From Arion vulgaris (Eukaryota > Mollusca > Gastropoda > Stylommatophora > Arionidae), in contig CM036768.1 in NCBI GenBank assembly GCA_020796225.1, forward strand, positions 35,864,289 to 35,928,288: a DNA stretch of 64,000 nt, read 5' to 3'. Position 1 is the first letter of the stretch; every line of letters begins with the position of its first letter. Positions 9,286-20,214 of this stretch are shown in pieces. The notes beneath the pieces were generated by a model. The model ran no database searches and was not told where the DNA came from. It worked only from the letters and a program-made list of their open reading frames with translations. The translations under genes were made by a program, and so were the position numbers.

Positions 9286-10110
9286 CTTTTCTTACTATTT
9301 GTTCATCTCTCTTTTCTTACTATTTGTTCATCTCTCTTTTCTTACTATTTGTTCATCTCTCTTTTCTTACTATTTGTTCATCTCTCTTTTCTTACTATTT
9401 ATTCATCTCTCTTTTCTTACTATTTGTTCATCTCTCTTTTCTTACTATTTATTCATCTCTCTTTTCTTACTATTTATTATCATCTCTTTTCTTACTATTT
9501 ATTCATCTCTCTTTTCTTACTATTTATTCATCTCTCTTTTCTTACTATTTGTTCATCTCTCTTTTCTTACTATTTGTTCATCTCTCTTTCTTACTATTTG
9601 TTCATCTCTCTTTCTTACTATTTGTTCATCTCTCTTTCTTACTATTTGTTCATCTCTCTTTCTTACTATTTATTCATTCTCTTTTCTACTATTTATTCAT
9701 CTCTTCTTACTATTTATTCCTCTTTTATATTATTCATCTCTCTTTTCTTACTATTTGTTCATCTCTCTTTCTCACTATTTGTTCATCTTCTTTCTTACTA
9801 TTTGTTCATCTCTCTTTTCTTACTATTTGTTCATCTCTTTCTACTATTTATTCATCTCTTTCTTACTATTTGTTCATCTCTTTCTACTATTTATTCATCT
9901 CTTTCTTACTATTTATTCATCTCTCTTTCTTACTATTTGTTCATCTCTTTCTTACATTTGTTCATCTCTCTTTTCTTACTATTTGTTCATCTCTCTTTTC
10001 TTACTATTTGTTCATCTCTCTTTTCTTACTATTTGTTCATCTCTCTTTTCTTACTATTTGTTCATCTCTCTTTTCTTACTATTTGTTCATCTCTTTCTTC
10101 TACCTGTTCA
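9286..10110. repeat. 25-bp CT-rich minisatellite, about 33 copies
   Basis: The unit contains TTACTATTTGTTCATCTCTC. Shortened units of 22-24 bp cluster at 9580-9960. All three plus frames remain open because the unit has no stop; the predicted Leu/Ser/Phe repeats are artefacts. Confidence 0.95.
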
Positions 10111-10157
10111 TTTTCTCTCTTCCTACTATCTGTTCATATGTCTTGCCCTTTTCTTAC

Positions 10158-10419
10158 TACAGGGTGTTCAACTTAAAAGCAGCCTATGAATGGAGCTAAT
10201 CTGGCATATATGTATGGAAATGAGAAGGTTCAGTTATGACGTAGTATAGGTCAAGATTGTGTGATGGTGTGTAATTGTAGTGCGGAAGGGGCGATGAACA
10301 AATGTGACGTAGGACGAGCTAGTCAGAACCGGTTTAAATAGTAAATAAACACAACACGATAGATTATCTGGCAACTTTCGATTTGTCAATGGGGCTGCAA
10401 TTATCATGAACACCCTGTA
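10158..10419. mobile_element. 262-bp MITE with TA-flanked inverted repeats
   Basis: The ends are TACAGGGTGTTCAACTTAAA and, inverted, TACAGGGTGTTCATGATAAT. Homologous copies lie at 43179-43439 and 54905-55167. A TA at each end suggests a Tc1/mariner-type target. There is no transposase; the 67-codon minus frame inside is not conserved in frame among copies. Confidence 0.85.
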
Positions 10420-11405
10420 TTTGTGCATCTCTATCAATTCTTACTATTTATGCATCTATCTATCTCTCTTCTTACTATGTGTTCATCTCTCTCTTTCTCT
10501 CTCTCTCTCCTTACTATTTGTTAGTCTATCAGTTCTTACTATCTGTTCCTCACTCAGTTCTTACCATTTATTCATCTCTCTCTTTACTTACCGTTTGTTC
10601 ATCTCTTTCGTCTAACTACTTACACCTTATCTTTATCTCTCTATCTTTCTCTCTCCTTGATATCTGTTCATTTCTCTCTCTTCCTAATATATGTTCATCT
10701 CTCAGTACCTGTTTTTTATTTGTTCACACAGTCCGTTACACTAATCTCTACGTAACTCCTCTATATTAAATCATTTCTGTGTTGCTTCTATTTGCTCTTC
10801 TTTCAGTCCTTCTATTTTCTTCATCAGTCCCCTGTGTTAGCTTCTACCCGCCACATCTATTTATTCCTTCATAAGTCCCATCTATAAATTCTGTTATCGG
10901 TCATTTCTATTTGCGCTTCCCTCAGTCCCTTCTAATTATTTCTCCTTCAAACCCCTTTCATTTTTGTGTTCACTCCCATGCAGGCGTAGTCATGCCGTTT
11001 AATATGACGCCTTTGTCTAATTTTTGCGTGAAGACTTGTTTTTCTTATCACTAATGTCCCTCGCTATTCAGGTGAGCATTACTGCGGATTCAGAGGTAAT
11101 TGTAATTTAGATTCCCAAGTAAAGGATCAATTCTTCAGTCCAGGTGCGTACCGAGTGACACCGAAATTTTTGCCTCAACCTGGCCTCAAACCACGGAATT
11201 TCCAAATCACTTTCTTACTAGCGCAGCGTTATCAACTTTGCAAACGTAAACCTCGAAACCCCTTCTATTTGCTATTCCCTCAGTTCTGTTTTCCTTTTCA
11301 TTTGGTGCCTTTTATTTGCACTTCACTCGGTCCCATCTTTTTCCCCTCAGTTCCTTCTCTCTTCCCTCTGTACCTTTTTATTTGCACTTCACTTAGTGTA
11401 TTTTT
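10420..11405. repeat. Degenerate CT-rich minisatellite and unassigned sequence
   Basis: 10420-10720 still shows TCTTACTATTTGTTC-type units. 10740-11000 decays into CTTCTATTT and TCAGTCCC motifs. 11000-11400 has no clear repeat or gene. Confidence 0.6.
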
Positions 11406-11410
11406 CCCCC

Positions 11411-11653
11411 AGGTGGTGCCGGAGCCCGTAAGGAAAGTAAAAAATAGTACCACTGCAACCTACAAGGCTTGTCGTAAGAGGCGACTGAGGTAGGGGCCTA
11501 GGAAAGCTACTTTAGTAAATAAAAATGTCGCAGAAATCGGATGTGCTGGCCTACTTGTAGGAGCATAACTGGTGTGACGTACAATCGCTCTAAGGCTCAG
11601 ATCACAGAGAGTTGTTAACAAGTGGTCGATATGGAGCATTCGAAGAAGAAGAT
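11411..11653 (+). mobile_element. SINE-F copy
   Basis: It runs from GGTGCCGGAGCCCGTAAGG through TGTCGTAAGAGGCGACTGAG and GGATGTGCTGGCCTACTTGT to GATATGGAGCATTCGAAGAA, with a (GAA)n tail. Many copies occur: 13505-13640, 28003-28150, 29785-30020, 36545-36690, 45185-45660, 46005-46255, 47795-48050 and their duplicates. Confidence 0.8.
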
Positions 11654-11751
11654 ATGCCTTTTATTTGCACTTCCCTGTCCCATCTTTTAGCATTTCCTCA
11701 GTCCTGTTTGCTCTTCCTTAGCCCCTTCTATTTGGGCTACCTTAGCTTCTA

Positions 11752-12400
11752 TTTGGCCTACCCTTCTATTTTATATTTGTTGCTACATCTGTCCACCTCT
11801 CGTATTTGGCCTACCCTTCTATTTTATATTTGTTGCTACATCTGTCCACCTCTCGTATTTGGCCTACCCTTCTATTTTATATTTGTTGCTACATCTGTCC
11901 ACCTCTCGTATTTGGCCTACCCTTCTATTTTATATTTGTTGCTACATCTGTCCACCTCTCGTATTTGGCCTACCCTTCTATTTTATATTTGTTGCTACAT
12001 CTGTCCACCTCTCGTATTTGGCCTACCCTTCTATTTTATATTTGTTGCTACATCTGTCCACCTCTCGTATTTGGTCTACCCTTCTATTTTATATTTGTTG
12101 CTACATCTGTCCACCTCTCGTATTTGGCCTACCCTTCTATTTTATATTTGTTGCTACATCTGTCCACCTCTCGTATTTGGCCTACCCTTCTATTTTATAT
12201 TTGTTGCTACATCTGTCCACCTCTCGTATTTGGCCTACCCTTCTATTTTATTTTTGTTGCTACATCTGTCCACCTCTCGTATTTGGCCTACCCTTCTATT
12301 TTATATTTGTTGCTACATCTGTCCACCTCTCGTATTTGGCCTACCCTTCTATTTTATATTTGTTGCTACATCTGTCCACCTCTCGTATTTCTTCCCCATC
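11752..12400. repeat. 53-bp minisatellite, about 12 copies
   Basis: Nearly identical units contain CTTCTATTTTATATTTGTTG and CATCTGTCCACCTCTCG. Fifty-three is not a multiple of three, so each plus frame cycles through all phases, and the absence of stops gives three long overlapping frames that are not genes. Confidence 0.97.
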
Positions 12401-12634
12401 ATTAATAACATATATTCATAGTTAATTTCTACCACACACCCCCTTCCCAACCTAGTTAAACTCGAGTACAGCCACTACTTGAATCAACAGTTGACGGTTG
12501 CGTCGACCATAATTCATTACTGTGTATCTATTCTGGTTCGCTGGGAACATATGTTCGGAACTTGTTCTACTTCGTCAATTGAGTCCACCAGGAGCAGAAA
12601 GCCTCCGTCGACATAGCTTACAGGGCAGCATTTT

Positions 12635-12830
12635 TTTTTTCGATCCAGAAGCACTTGAGCTTTGAACTCTTCCGGCTCGGTGTCATGTACATTGTAACCC
12701 TTCGGTTCGGTGCCACGAACACCGTGAATCTGGAGAACCTGTGGTTTTTCTGCAAGCCCGCAGAATTGAATCCGCACTCACAGGGAGCGTCGTCCAACGC
12801 GCTACGAACACAGGGCTGAATAAAACGCGC
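12635..12830 (-). mobile_element. SINE-A copy
   Basis: The minus strand starts with a tRNA-like head (TTCGTAGCGCGTTGGACGAC) and a B-box-like GGATTCAATTC. The body follows (CACGGTGTTCGTGGCACCGA), then CTGGATCGAAAAAAAAA. The body contains an internal near-dimer of about 30 bp that is amplified at 35636-36415. Confidence 0.85.
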
Positions 12831-13024
12831 AAGTTGGTCCCGACTTGAAGATGAAACAGACATGGCAGAGACTATACTTTTGATGTTTGTAATTCAAAAA
12901 AGTATTAGAATAATAAGCAGGTTGTGTAAATAAATTAACCATGGATTTCCTACGGCTTCTTCTGTGTTGATTACACTACGGCGCTAAAAGCTCTAGAACA
13001 CATTGTGACAACCGCTAAATTCTA

Positions 13025-13190
13025 GGGGAGGCGAAAAGAGGAAGACAAGATAGAGATAATTGTGAGCAGCCTGACTACATAGCACAGAAAAGAGTCAAGC
13101 TATGAGATGATAGCAAACACCAGGGACAGAGATTTGTGGAGATTCATGATCGCCTACGTCAACCGGCGTGGCACCTGATGCTGATGCTGA
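13025..13190 (+). pseudogene. LINE tail with (GATGCT)n end
   Basis: A Lys/Arg-rich stretch (GRRKEEDKIE-like) leads to RDRDLWRFMIAYVNRRGT and stop, followed by three GATGCT units. This resembles the C-terminus and 3' microsatellite of LINE ORF2 proteins. Confidence 0.5.
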
Positions 13191-13229
13191 TGACTGAAAG
13201 CTCACACAAAAACCAACTACTTAATAACT

Positions 13230-13440
13230 AAACTTGGGGTAGTGAAATCCGCGATAGCGTAGTGATTAGTGCACAACTCCGTATGTGCGTTGTCACAGGA
13301 TCTTCTTCATCTTCCTCGTTCGTTCTCATACTCCCACTGGGAATAACAGGATAAAAACCCGGAGTATGGAATGCGTTGTATCGCAGTTTTTAGCGTGAAC
13401 TGTGGTATCTGCACTTTTCTTTACATACCAAGGGGGCATT
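13230..13440 (+). mobile_element. Unassigned tRNA-headed SINE-like segment
   Basis: GATAGCGTAGTGATTAGTGC resembles the A-box region of SINE-C heads and of 43838-43870. The body does not match the families listed here. Confidence 0.4.
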
Positions 13441-13504
13441 TTTTTTTTTGGCAAATGGAAGAACAACTAACGAGATAGAACCCAGATGCAGTAAAAGAAA
13501 ATCA

Positions 13505-13640
13505 AATCATAGGACATGTGCTGGCCTACTTGTAGGCGCATAACTGGCACAACGTACAATCGCTCTTAGGCTCAGAATACATACAAATCGCACATAGTGA
13601 GTAACAAGTGGTCGATATGGAGCGTTTGAAGAAGAAATCA
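13505..13640 (+). mobile_element. SINE-F 3' fragment
   Basis: It contains TGTGCTGGCCTACTTGTAGG, CGTACAATCGCTCTTAGGCT and GATATGGAGCGTTTGAAGAA. The 5' half is missing. Confidence 0.75.
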
Positions 13641-13739
13641 TAGACAGATGGCACCAATTTTGAAATGCAAACATGTCACCATCAACACTAAAAGAGAGAG
13701 CACCGTACGACACAGTCTTTCTTCAAACATTATGCTATC

Positions 13740-14425
13740 AGTGCCAAACTTGGGCGCTGACATGAATCGACAGAATACGACTAGTTAGGACAGAGGTAAA
13801 TTTATACGCAAAATGCTGAGAGAATCGAGAAAAGTTCGGTTTAGAAATGAAGATAATGGGGGAGAGAGAGAACCTGAGCACAACATCAGTACTAAACTTC
13901 ATCAAGAAACCGCAAATTAAATGGCGCGACCACATCAGCAGATTACAAACTGTCAGTGCACTTCAAAGACCAATTCTACTCCGATTCAGTGGATACAAAG
14001 CTAGTGGTTGACCACGCTAATAGTAGACCACAGACATAACAAAGGCAGTGAAAGACACTGCTTATGACGCACCCACAAAAACCCGTTCTATAAATATATT
14101 CTTATCAAAAAGCTGTGAAGAAAACAGAATGGAGAAAAAAGAACAAGACAGACATTCGACTTCCAGATAGTCTTACAGACTTAGAACGGGACACTGTAGT
14201 CTCACAGCACACTTCCATAGAATGGGTCTCATGGACTCATCTTCCTGCACCTGTTTAGCACCAAAGCAGTCCCCAGGGCACATCCTGCAAGAGTGCCCCA
14301 GTTTGAGCAGCGTGAGAATGACAATCTGGCCAACAGAAATAATCCTTCAGAAAAGGCTATGGGGGTCCGGTGAATACCTTAAGCTCATCGCTCTGTTTAT
14401 GACACATTCCGGAGATGATACATAG
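13740..14425 (+). pseudogene. LINE C-terminal fragments
   Basis: 13745-14040 holds broken plus frames including FIKKPQIKWRDHISRLQ. 14222-14425 is an open frame with CTCLAPKQSPGHILQECPSL and SGEYLKLIALFMTHSGDDT, similar in pattern to the zinc-knuckle C-terminus at 41509-41965 (H...C spacing, WP, LR/K-AF). I take both as remnants of LINE ORF2. Confidence 0.55.
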
Positions 14426-14429
14426 CAGA

Positions 14430-14880
14430 AGTTGATCGCAGCAGAAGAGAAAGCTCCCTTGATGGTGCTGGATGATGTTGAGTTGTTCATATGTGAAAGA
14501 AATGAGGGAAGGGGGGCGTGAAAGAGAAAGTAAACAAAAGAAGGAAAGTGACGAAAACTCAAGATTATTTTTAATGTATAACTTACTTCCCTTGTGAGCG
14601 TGGGATTTGATAAGGAAAACCAGGTGAATGGGTGGGTAGTGGAGAGAGAGGTGGGGAAGGGGCGTATACGCACTGTATATGTTAATGCAACTTCATGGTG
14701 GCCATGACCTACAAAAGGTTGAGAACTGCTACCTTAGAGTATCGTTTCTACTGTCCTCGTGCAAGCTGTACAGAAACGGAGAAAGATCTACACACACGCG
14801 CATACGATGCAAGAGAAAATGGCAGTGGTGTAACCGCGCGCGTGCGTGTATATTCGTGCGTATATGTCTAGTCTATTTTG
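14430..14880. other. No gene seen
   Basis: Purine-rich plus strand at 14480-14660. AAAGGTTGAGAACTGCT near 14715 looks like a lone hAT-type terminus, but no partner end was found. Confidence 0.4.
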
Positions 14881-14889
14881 TATACATCC

Positions 14890-15190
14890 AACCGGAGAGA
14901 TGAACAAATGATATGCATTGAGAGATGAACAAATGATATGCATTGAGATGAACAAATATATGCATGAGATGAACAAATGGTATGCATTGAGAGATGAACA
15001 AATGGTATGCATTGAGAGATGAACAAATGGTCTGTATTGAGAGATGAACAAAGTCTGTATTGGAGATACAAATTGCATTGAGACATGAACAAATGGTATG
15101 CATCGAGAGATGAGGAAATGGTAAGCAATGAGAGATGAACAGATGGTAAGCACTGAGACGTGTACAAATTGTGACTTCAATGAACAAGTG
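14890..15190. repeat. 25-bp minisatellite in inverted orientation
   Basis: Units of GAGAGATGAACAAATGATAT plus GCATT, becoming irregular toward 15190. The complement contains TTTGTTCATCTCTC, the core of the arrays at 7560-8252 and 9286-10110, with the same 25-bp period. Confidence 0.85.
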
Positions 15191-15248
15191 GTGACTTCGA
15201 ATCAATTTTTGTTTTAAATAATTTTATATTGGGCAATATTCGAAAATG

Positions 15249-15638
15249 TCACAACGGGTGGACCCAGTACAAGTGACAGTGAAAACGTGTAAAATTCCGA
15301 GCGTCGTCATTCCTTCGAATAAGAGCGCTCGGAGTTTGTTTAAGTGGTTTTATTTTGCCATTTGGCATCTTATTATATACTAATTTGAAGAAAACTGAAC
15401 AGCGTATTAGAATAACAAGGTTAAAAAGTAGTAGAAGTAAAATAGTAGAAGTAAAACTAGAAAACTTGTATAAGGGGAAACAACTCGAATAATGCAGTGA
15501 ACGGCGAAAGGCGTTCAAAGGAATACATTGTGGTGCAGTTTGCGGCGATTGGCGTGGAAAGAGTTAATGAAAGCTCCCACCCTTTGGCCCCGATCAAGTG
15601 GGCACTACATTTTGATCTTAGCCAAAAGGCCGAGAAGC
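15249..15638 (-). mobile_element. Second element with a U2 snRNA-like 5' head
   Basis: The minus strand begins GCTTCTCGGCCTTTTGGCTA and continues AGATCAAAATGTAGT (15604-15638), matching the U2 snRNA 5' end. It ends with the same 3' motif as 2308-2543 (CTCGGAATTTTACACGTTTT). The body is longer than in the first copy and includes a region (about 15526-15560) resembling the 41-bp array at 21018. No A-tail is visible. Confidence 0.65.
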
Positions 15639-15639
15639 A

Positions 15640-16245
15640 AAGGGACTTTTAGTGAATGAACAAGCAGTGAAGCCCGAGTCAATGAGCTAGTGATTGCTTT
15701 CTAGTCAATGAACAAGTGATAACTTAAAGTGCATAATGAAGGGATTTTAGTGAGTAAGCATGTGCACCTGAGCGAACTAATATAAAATTAAATATACAGC
15801 GGGGACAAATGATACACAAGCAACAAAGATATATCAATGAAATTAATACTATATTAACCTTGTTCGAATAATAAAACTGCTGATGAAGGTTTTTTTTTTT
15901 TTAAATTATAAAAAAAGACGCGCGATACAGACTTGGTGTATTTATCTCCCCTTGGGGTATAGTTCATTTATCTCCCTTGGCTGAAATATTCAAATTTCGG
16001 ATCGATTATACGAATATCGTTCGCTATCTGATAGCAACCTGGCGAGCTTATGGATTTTTGTCAGCATTTTGAGCATAGTTAACCTTACACGCAGGCTAGA
16101 GCACATTTCATCCACTGTGTACAACACACACTACTGCTTGTTATAGAAGAGAACGAATCAATATCATGTAAAATTATTACCTTCTCGGACAGCGTCTGGT
16201 CAATAATGAGCCCCTAACTGAGATGTGATATAATAATGAGAACAT
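15640..16245. other. No gene seen
   Basis: Mixed sequence with repeated AGTGAATGAACAAG-type phrases at 15650-15760 and a T-run at 15889-15901. No frame or family motif. Confidence 0.45.
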
Positions 16246-16249
16246 ATGC

Positions 16250-16475
16250 TTTCAGTACATGCTTGACACCATGATAGAACCTTTACTAGATGGGAAAGTT
16301 GAGGGAGGAAGAGCAAGAGGAAGACCGAGAGATAAGTGGGAGGAAACTTTAAGAAATGGACAGGTTACAGTCTGGCAGTGTGCAACACCAAGGCGAAAGA
16401 CAAGAGGATGCTGGAAATTCATTGCAGCCAATCTTCGATGTGGAGACGGAACCTGATGATGATGATGATGATTTC
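16250..16475 (+). pseudogene. LINE C-terminus with (GAT)n tail
   Basis: The plus frame reads DGKVEGGRARGRPRDKWEET and later FIAANLRCGDGT before the stop. A (GAT)n microsatellite follows at about 16454-16473. This is a typical LINE ORF2 end with a short 3' tandem repeat. Confidence 0.65.
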
Positions 16476-16599
16476 AGTGCAAGAATACCTCCCATAACCT
16501 TGTCATTATTCTTGGAAGGAACGTGAGAGATTGATTGATTGATTGATTGGAACATCATCATTGCACTTCGGTGAGTAACCAATAAGTGTTTAAATGAAA

Positions 16600-16830
16600 T
16601 GATTTTCATTTAAACCAATCCACGTCAACTACTAGATTGCAGGAGCTGAGTTTGAAGATTAGAGTAGCAAGAAAATAACAGCATAACAGGTACGTGAGTA
16701 GGCTCATCAATCAAAATCGAACTGGTACGGTCAGTCTCTGGACACTGTTGGAGATATTGCGAAGGGATCGGAGCACCTATGGACATGTCCGGAGTGCAAT
16801 GAAGATATTCCAAACTGAAACTGAAACTTA
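16600..16830 (+). pseudogene. LINE-N 3' end
   Basis: It matches the last 230 bp of 8253-9050 in the opposite orientation, including the codons for LRRRSEHLWTCPEC-like residues, and ends in CCAAACTGAAACTGAAAC. Confidence 0.75.
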
Positions 16831-16964
16831 GTTTGCTCTCATCTCTTTCTTACACAGGAAGATCTCATCTCCAGTGCACGAACTCTGTAGCACCGGCGAG
16901 GTCCCCGATGTAATTTTTAATATGGTGAAAACATTTTGCAGGACTTTTATTTTTAATCTTTTCT

Positions 16965-17215
16965 AATGAATTTTACCCAGGTAGCGGCTTTCCATCCTGC
17001 TATTCTCGATTTTGAACTGACAATGATTCTTTGAACGTACTCAAATCGAACAAGTTGTATCGTCCGTCTCCGATATGACTTTGAACTTGACCTCCCCTAC
17101 ACTGAGATCAGGGATCTCTGGTAAAATATCCCGATGGCTCCACGAGGAAGCGAACCGAGTACCTTTGGAACTAGAGGTGAGCATCTAACCTCTATGCCAG
17201 TGATATTACAACAAC
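16965..17215 (-). mobile_element. SINE-G copy
   Basis: The minus strand has a tRNA-like head (GGCATAGAGGTTAGATGCTC, then GGTTCGCTTCC), then CCAGAGATCCCTGATCTCAG, ending near CCTGGGTAAAATTCATTAG. The 15-bp array starts directly upstream of the head. Better copies lie at 49240-49510 and 61015-61265. Confidence 0.75.
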
Positions 17216-17218
17216 GAC

Positions 17219-17768
17219 ATAGGAAAGAAAACAAAAGGAAAGAAAACAAAAGGAAAGAAAACAAAAGGAAAGAAAACAAAAGGAAAGAAAACAAAAGGAA
17301 AGAAAACAAAAGGAAAGAAAACAAAAGGAAAGAAAACAGAAGGAAAGAAAACAAAAGGAAAGAAAACAAAAGGAAAGAAAACAAAAGGAAAGAAAACAAA
17401 AGGAAAGAAAACAAAAGGAAAGAAAACAAAAGGAAAGAAAACAAAAGGAAAGAAAACAAAAGGAAAGAAAACAAAAGGAAAGAAAACAAAAGGAAAGAAA
17501 ACAAAAGGAAAGAAAACAAAAGGAAAGAAAACAGAAGGAAAGAAAACAAAAGGAAAGAAAAGAAAACAAAAGGAAAGAAAACAGAAGGAAAGAAAACAAA
17601 AGGAAAGAAAACAAAAGGAAAGAAAACAAAAGGAAAGAAAACAAAAGAAAAGAAAACAAAAGGAAAGAAAACAAAAGGAAAGAAAAGAAAACAAAAGGAA
17701 AGAAAACAGAAGGAAAGAAAACAAAAGGAAAGAAAACAAAAGGAAAGAAAACAGAAGGAAAGAAAAGA
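17219..17768. repeat. 15-bp T-free purine-rich array, about 36 copies
   Basis: Unit GGAAAGAAAACAAAA with occasional ACAGAAGG and ten-base slips. Fifteen bases equal five codons, so long Lys/Glu-rich frames on plus and Phe/Leu-rich frames on minus remain open. These are artefacts. Confidence 0.97.
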
Positions 17769-17919
17769 AAGTCTCAGTCATTCTTAAAAACTTGTTTGGA
17801 TTTTGTTTAACATTCAAACTCAAAATACACAAAAGTAACAATCTAGGAATATTGCTACATAATAATTAGTGCTACCTTTGTGTTACCAGAGCTAAACATG
17901 GACAATGAGCAAAGCGCAG

Positions 17920-18330
17920 TAACAAAAAATGACTACATGTGAAATGTGCTGCCTGCGAAAAGTTACCAACAACACCAGAAAAGACAGAGTCACCAACATC
18001 AGCATAAGAAAGAAAGTTGGCACAGAATCTTGCTTGAATTACATTGAGAAACAAAGAATGAAGTGGTTTGGGCTCTTAGTAAGAATGCACTCCAAACTCT
18101 GCTACAACAGAACATCAGGAAAGAAGACGAAGGTAAACAACGAAAAAGATGGTTAGATTGCATAACAGAATCATGTCAAAGAGCAAAGATAACAATCACT
18201 CAAACCACCAGAACAGCGCAAGACAAAAACAGAACACCACAACACTGGACAACAACAACCCGGTAGCAGTGTGAAAGACACTGCAGGCAACAACAACCCG
18301 GTAGCAGTGTGACGACACTGGACAACAAAC
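17920..18330 (+). pseudogene. LINE-M C-terminal remnant
   Basis: The plus frame reads MTTCEMCCLRKVTNNTRKDR, then LNYIEKQRMKWFGLLVRM, then a frameshifted Arg/Lys-rich part. The 3' end repeats CAACAACCCGGTAGCAGTGT twice. It belongs to the same family as the RT remnant at 22955-23735 and the pieces at 22255, 28715 and 29530. Confidence 0.7.
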
Positions 18331-18480
18331 AACGCCTGGTAACAAGTGCGTGACGACAAAAGTAGAAAAAGAATAATTAGTGCTGTATTATGACCAATAG
18401 ATGTACGCCTGGCTAGTAATACGTTTTGTCGGCTTGCATATTTGATCGCCCATGCGTTGCAATAGAACCACGGAAGTAGT

Positions 18481-19030
18481 TTGACAATGGAGGTTCGGGC
18501 GATTACGGAGGCGATGAACTGGTTGGCATCACACAACTACTCTCGTGTTTTCATACTCAGTGACTCCATGAGCATGATTCGTAAATTCGAATCAGGAATG
18601 GTGAGACGCAACTGGGTGGAGGTACTGGTACAGACAATAATCAGATATATCACTTCATTTTTGTCCCTGGGCACGCAGGAGTTAGGGGTAATGAACGAGC
18701 TGATAGATTGTCTGGCTTGTCTACAATATCAGAGGGAGCTGCCATTGATAGAAATGACATTCTTCACGCATTGAGAGGGTATTTCCGAACAGAGGAGTTT
18801 CAGGGCTGTGAATCCCACTCGCTGACCAGATTGAAAGAGATGGGTGTCAATATTGGTGCAGCTGAAAAGAACGACATACTAAATATGCAAAGAGATTGAT
18901 TAATCAACATCTAACTGGCGTATTGGGTCGCTGGACGCTGCTGGATTTGTTGAGGCGGAGATCGGAGCACCTATGGACATGTCCGGAGTGCTATGATGAT
19001 AGTTCTCATATAACTGATAACTGATAACAA
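18481..19030 (+). pseudogene. LINE-N RNase H remnant
   Basis: The plus frame has MEVRAITEAMNWLASHNYSR and FILSDSMSMIRKFESGMVRR, parallel to the RNase H at 8253-9050. A frameshift follows before SGLSTISEGAAIDRNDILHA. The end codes for RRSEHLWTCPEC and is followed by (CTGATAA)n at about 19008-19027. Confidence 0.8.
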
Positions 19031-19325
19031 TGCGAACTACACAACACGTCATAGGAGTTGACTATAGTAGTATTCGGTTTGGATCTTGTTACCACATCAG
19101 GTAGAAAATTTTATCTGCAAAATTCAATCAACTATGAACAAGTAAAACACAGGGGAAATAATAGATGTGCTTGTGAAGAGAAAATGAGCTGCAAGAGATA
19201 TCTATTGCTATTTAAAAATTGACATGAGTTGGTTGAGGGCCTACACATCTATCTGGGCTAAAATGGCACAAGAAAGAAAGAGGAAGCAGCATATTTAAGA
19301 TTCAAAATCCCCCATTTAGGATCTG
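19030..19325. other. No gene seen
   Basis: Mixed sequence. GAGTTGGTTGAGGGCCTACA at about 19225 recurs near 19744 as a LINE tail phrase. Confidence 0.4.
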
Positions 19326-19334
19326 ATTATTTTG

Positions 19335-19790
19335 TTAGACTGTTACCTGCCCATGTCGTAAGAGCCCAGCTAAGGGGAGGTTGGGCGTGGGGCTAGCTAC
19401 CTCACACCTTAAAAAATACTAGATGCCTACAGAAAAATACAGAACGGAGAGCGAACCGAGTAAACGATGGCTGAAACCGGACACATCACCGAAGGATAAG
19501 CACCAGAGCTCCAAATGGTGCTGAAGATGTGAAGTAAAACACACCAATGCTAAGGCTGCATGAATCAGATTTCCAAATGAACAGAATTTATGGGGAGGGC
19601 TGGTACATCGGTCTGGGCGGTGATAGAGAGAGAGACCCAGATTCAAAATGTAAACATTGGGAATTGGAGCAGGGAGATCAACAATATAAAGAAGTGCTGG
19701 AGGGAGCTGCAGGAGATAGCTAGAGATAGGAAGATTTGGCATTAGTTGGTTGAGGGCCTATCCGGGCTTAAAAGGCAGATAGCGAGAGAG
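19335..19790 (+). pseudogene. LINE tail fragment
   Basis: Broken plus frames give NIKKCWRELQEIARDRKIWH near 19680-19740, the pattern seen before the stop in many LINE ORF2 proteins. The start (19335-19380) resembles the SINE-E/F conserved domain. Confidence 0.45.
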
Positions 19791-19815
19791 AGAGAGAGAG
19801 GGAGAGAGAGAGAGA
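19783..19815. repeat. GA microsatellite
   Basis: (GA)n with one GG interruption, at the end of the LINE fragment. Confidence 0.85.
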
Positions 19816-20214
19816 AAATGGAGCAGGGGATATAACCTACCAATGTAAAGTAAAACAAAAACGAATTTAAATGGTTCTCTCCCCTCAAAAGCTTTCAAAT
19901 ATATGAACGCCTGGCCTGTGAGAATTGTGACTGGTTATCGTATTAATTAGATTCGAACCTTCAATCAATGTTGAGTTTAATCCGACCTCAGCGGTTCTCA
20001 GTTAAACCCAACCAATGGTGCCAGTGAAACACGGAGAAGTAAAGGCGTCCAGCGTGATCTTGATCGCATTATTCATTGTGTGTGTGTCTTTGATCAAAGA
20101 ATAATATGTGTCTAACACTGGATTCCCCAATATATCACTTGTTACGAAAAGTATACATTGCTTGCTTTTTTTTGCCTTCATTCTTTGGTTAAAACATGAC
20201 TGTATTTTGTTTAG

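Noticed and set aside
9274..10199. Three overlapping open frames of about 290-300 codons
   Set aside because: They are the three phases of a 25-bp array without stop codons; composition is only Leu, Ser, Phe, Tyr, Ile and a few others.
11612..12425. Open frames of 188-269 codons that look like a membrane protein repeat
   Set aside because: A 53-bp array cycles through all reading phases, and unit identity at the DNA level with no synonymous bias shows a minisatellite.
17134..17841. Lys/Glu-rich and Phe/Leu-rich frames of 150-217 codons
   Set aside because: Both strands of a 15-bp repeat (five codons) stay open by chance of unit composition.
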